The notes under the pieces: generated by a model
Told to the model about the DNA's origin: nothing
Database searches by the model: none
Seen by the model: only the letters and a program-made list of their open reading frames with translations
Translations under genes and position numbers: made by a program
Assembly (NCBI GenBank): GCA_048380335.1
Contig: DBFCCI010000036.1
Coordinates: 1 to 64,000, forward strand
From: Lachnospira sp900551945
GTDB lineage: Bacteria; Bacillota; Clostridia; Lachnospirales; Lachnospiraceae
Direction: 5' to 3'
Length of the DNA: 64,000 bases
In this document: positions 61,694 to 64,000 of the stretch, in pieces
Position numbering within the stretch: the first letter of the stretch is position 1
Layout: each line of letters begins with the position of its first letter

Positions 61694-62779
61694 GTGGGAA
61701 GAGTATATAATTTTAGTGCAGGTCCAGCAGTATTACCAGAAGAAGTATTAAGGGAAGCAGCAGATGAGATGCTTGACTATAAGGGAAGCGGACAGTCTGT
61801 AATGGAAATGAGTCATAGGTCTAAGGTGTATGACAACATCATCAAAGAAGCAGAAGCTGATTTAAGAGAACTTATGAATATTCCTGACAACTATAAGGTA
61901 TTATTCTTACAGGGTGGTGCTTCACAGTTCTTTGCAGAAGTTCCAATGAACCTTATGAAGAACAAAAAAGCTGCCTATATTATTACAGGTCAGTGGGCTA
62001 AGAAAGCATTTCAAGAAGCTAAGATATATGGAGAAGCAATAGAAGTTGCATCATCAGCAGATAAGACATTTACATATATCCCAGATTGTTCAGATCTTGA
62101 TATTCCAGAAGATGCAGATTATGTTTATATTTGTGAGAATAACACAATTTATGGAACTAAGTTTAAGACATTACCTAATACAAAGGGTCATATACTTGTA
62201 TCTGATATTTCATCATGTTTCTTATCAGAACCAATTGATGTTACAAAGTATGGTGTAGTATATGGCGGTGTTCAAAAGAACGTAGGTCCAGCAGGCGTAG
62301 TTATTGCAATTATTAGAGAAGACCTTATTACAGATGATGTATTACCTGGAACTCCTACAATGCTTAAGTGGAAGACACAAGCAGATGCAGACTCACTTTA
62401 TAACACACCTCCATGTTATAATATTTATATTTGTGGTAAAGTATTTAAGTGGATTAAAAAGCTCGGCGGACTTCAGGCTATGAAGGAACGCAACGAAGAA
62501 AAAGCCAAAATTCTTTATGATTTCCTTGACCAGAGTAAGTTATTTAAGGGTACAGTAGTTAAGGAAGACCGTTCTCTTATGAATGTACCTTTTGTAACTG
62601 GTGATAAAGATTTAGATGCTAAGTTTGTTAAAGAAGCAGAAGCAGCAGGTTTTGTAAACCTTAAAGGTCATAGAACTGTCGGTGGTATGAGAGCTTCTAT
62701 TTACAATGCTATGCCTAAAGAAGGTGTAGAAAAGCTTGTTGAATTTATGGCTAAGTTTGAAAAGGAGAATACAAAGTAA
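61694..62779 (+). CDS. serC: phosphoserine aminotransferase
   Basis: A 361-aa PLP enzyme making phosphoserine from 3-phosphohydroxypyruvate. It begins GRVYNFSAGPAVLPEEVL and has EMSHRSK and the PLP-Lys segment YGGVQKNVGPAG. AGGAGG at 61679-61684 fits the GTG at 61694 (9 nt) better than the ATG at 61688 (3 nt); the latter would add two residues. The stop overlaps the serA start by one base (TAATG). Confidence 0.95.
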   Translation: MGRVYNFSAGPAVLPEEVLREAADEMLDYKGSGQSVMEMSHRSKVYDNIIKEAEADLRELMNIPDNYKVLFLQGGASQFFAEVPMNLMKNKKAAYIITGQWAKKAFQEAKIYGEAIEVASSADKTFTYIPDCSDLDIPEDADYVYICENNTIYGTKFKTLPNTKGHILVSDISSCFLSEPIDVTKYGVVYGGVQKNVGPAGVVIAIIREDLITDDVLPGTPTMLKWKTQADADSLYNTPPCYNIYICGKVFKWIKKLGGLQAMKERNEEKAKILYDFLDQSKLFKGTVVKEDRSLMNVPFVTGDKDLDAKFVKEAEAAGFVNLKGHRTVGGMRASIYNAMPKEGVEKLVEFMAKFEKENTK

Positions 62780-63942
62780 TGGTTAATGTTAATTGTTTAA
62801 ATAATATTTCACAAGTAGGTCTTAAGTTATTTACAGATGATTATAATATTGAAAGTTCATTTGAAGATGCACAGGCAGTACTTGTAAGAAGTGCCAAAAT
62901 GCACGACCTTGAATTTAGTGACAATCTTCTTGCGATTGCGAGAGCTGGTGCAGGTGTTAATAATATTCCTCTTGACAAGTGTGCAGAAGCTGGTGTTGTA
63001 GTATTTAACACACCTGGAGCAAATGCTAATGCTGTTAAGGAGCAGGTTATCGCTGCTATGCTTCTTGCTTCAAGAGATATTATTGGTGGTAATAAGTGGG
63101 TACAAGAAAACAAAGACGATGCTGATATTGCAAAGTCAACAGAAAAAGCAAAGAAAGCTTTTGCAGGACAGGAAATCAAGGGTAAAAAGCTTGGTGTTAT
63201 CGGTCTTGGTGCTATAGGACAGTTAGTTGCTAATGCAGCAATTGCTCTTGGTATGGAAGTATATGGTTATGACCCATATTTATCAGTTAATGCAGCTTGG
63301 AACCTTTCAAGTCAGGTTAAGCACATTGTAAATGTAGAAGATATTTATAGAGAATGTAACTATATTACAGTTCACGTTCCAGCACTTGATAGCACAAAAG
63401 GCATGATTAACAAAGAAGCCTTTGATTTAATGCAGGATGGAACAATTATTATTAACTGTGCAAGAGATGTTCTTGTTGATGAAAGTGCAATTGGTGAAGC
63501 TCTTAAGTCTGGTAGAGTTAAGAAGTATGTAACTGATTTTCCTAACACAACAACAGCAGGTATGGAAGGAGCAATTGTGTTACCTCATCTTGGTGCTTCA
63601 ACAGAAGAAGCAGAAGAAAACTGTGCTGAGATGGCTGTTAAGGAATTAAGAAACTTTATCGAAAATGGTAATATTGTAAATTCTGTTAATTATCCAGCTT
63701 GTGATATGGGTGTATGTAATGCAACAGGACGTATTGCAATATGTCATAAGAATGTTCCTGCTGTAATTAGCAAGATTACATCAATTTTTGCAGATGCAGG
63801 AATTAATATTGAAGAAATGGCTAACAAGTCAAGAGGAGAATACGCATATTCACTTTTTGATGTTGATAAGGCTGTTGACGAAAATGTTGTTGAAAGACTT
63901 GCAACATTAGATGGAATTATTAAAGTAAGAATTGTAAAATAA
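62779..63942 (+). CDS. serA: D-3-phosphoglycerate dehydrogenase
   Basis: A 387-aa NAD-dependent enzyme opening the serine pathway. It has the Rossmann motif GVIGLGAIGQLVANAAIALG, the catalytic Arg in INCARDVLVDESAI and the His in LPHLGASTEEAEENC. A C-terminal ACT domain (about 317-387, NVPAVISKITSIFADAGINI) suggests feedback by serine. It is coupled to serC by a 1-nt overlap. Length is typical of the short two-domain form with ACT. Confidence 0.96.
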   Translation: MVNVNCLNNISQVGLKLFTDDYNIESSFEDAQAVLVRSAKMHDLEFSDNLLAIARAGAGVNNIPLDKCAEAGVVVFNTPGANANAVKEQVIAAMLLASRDIIGGNKWVQENKDDADIAKSTEKAKKAFAGQEIKGKKLGVIGLGAIGQLVANAAIALGMEVYGYDPYLSVNAAWNLSSQVKHIVNVEDIYRECNYITVHVPALDSTKGMINKEAFDLMQDGTIIINCARDVLVDESAIGEALKSGRVKKYVTDFPNTTTAGMEGAIVLPHLGASTEEAEENCAEMAVKELRNFIENGNIVNSVNYPACDMGVCNATGRIAICHKNVPAVISKITSIFADAGINIEEMANKSRGEYAYSLFDVDKAVDENVVERLATLDGIIKVRIVK

Positions 63943-63965
63943 TATTTTTAAAATAAATATTAAAA

Positions 63966-64000
63966 ATCCCCTACTTTTATTGCTGTTAGTAATAAGTGGG
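63966..64000 (+). other. partial hairpin at the right edge
   Basis: CCCCTACTTTTATTG...AATAAGTGGG begins a stem-loop that runs off the window. The pairing ACTTTTAT / ATAAGT and the sequence CCTACTTTTATTG recur in the hairpin before ilvB (59686-59718). It could be the serA terminator; the trailing T-run, if any, is outside. Confidence 0.4.

Overview
The window is a low-GC Firmicutes chromosome segment. The S10-spc-alpha order, an extra KOW-protein gene between map and infA, an ECF energizing module plus truA after rplQ, an enlarged L17, and the NifJ, SpoVAF-like and serine/branched-chain genes all fit Clostridia, most likely Lachnospiraceae. That placement is inferred from gene content and protein character. 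The genus cannot be settled by reading. Nearly all genes are on the + strand; the only clear - strand gene is the first regulator. I saw no rRNA, tRNA, prophage or CRISPR array. A hairpin at the left edge may be an insertion-sequence end.

Layout. (1) 0.2-4.6 kb: a sugar-acid locus with a divergent FadR-type GntR regulator, a GntP-family permease, a small HPr-like protein lacking the phosphorylatable His, and an IlvD/EDD-family dehydratase. Palindromes sit at both divergent promoters. (2) 4.9-9.0 kb: a SulP anion transporter with a long repeat-bearing tail, and a Uup-like ABC-F ATPase. (3) 9.2-26.7 kb: the ribosomal-protein supercluster rpsJ to rplQ with secY, adk, map, infA and rpoA, a strong promoter and structured leader in front, an internal promoter before rpmJ and a terminator after rplQ. 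(4) 26.9-30.4 kb: ecfA1-ecfA2-ecfT-truA. (5) 30.7-42 kb: a cytoplasmic GH3 glycosidase, a methyl-accepting chemotaxis protein, pyruvate:ferredoxin oxidoreductase with long low-complexity insertions, and an orphan SpoVAF/GerA-type protein, separated by large intergenic regions full of palindromic elements. (6) 42.3-46.8 kb: a MoxR-DUF58-transglutaminase operon. (7) 47-56.3 kb: a DnaK paralogue, flavin reductase, aroC, tgt-yajC, glutamine-dependent nadE, a PrsA/SurA-like foldase and a HAD phosphatase. (8) 56.5-64 kb: leuB, ilvD, ilvB, then the overlapping pair serC-serA.

The most unusual content is non-coding. Five copies (A-E) of a 130-225 bp palindromic element occur at 9.0, 33.1, 35.5, 35.7 and 57.7 kb. 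Their core and apical hairpin are conserved, while in four copies the outer arms differ in sequence but still pair within the copy, which points to selection on, or a mechanism maintaining, a folded form. A different long foldback at 41.6 kb ends in twin hairpins with the same 5-nt loop on unrelated stems, and is followed by about 2.3 tandem copies of a roughly 100-bp unit. None of these is explained by ordinary genes.

Several starts were moved from the longest reading frame to sites with a proper Shine-Dalgarno spacing or a family-typical N-terminus (ABC-F, rpmC, rplF, rplO, adk, the KOW gene, rplQ, ecfA1, truA, the MCP, spoVAF, the DnaK paralogue, nadE, leuB, ilvD, ilvB, serC). rpmJ was located by reading the sequence directly.
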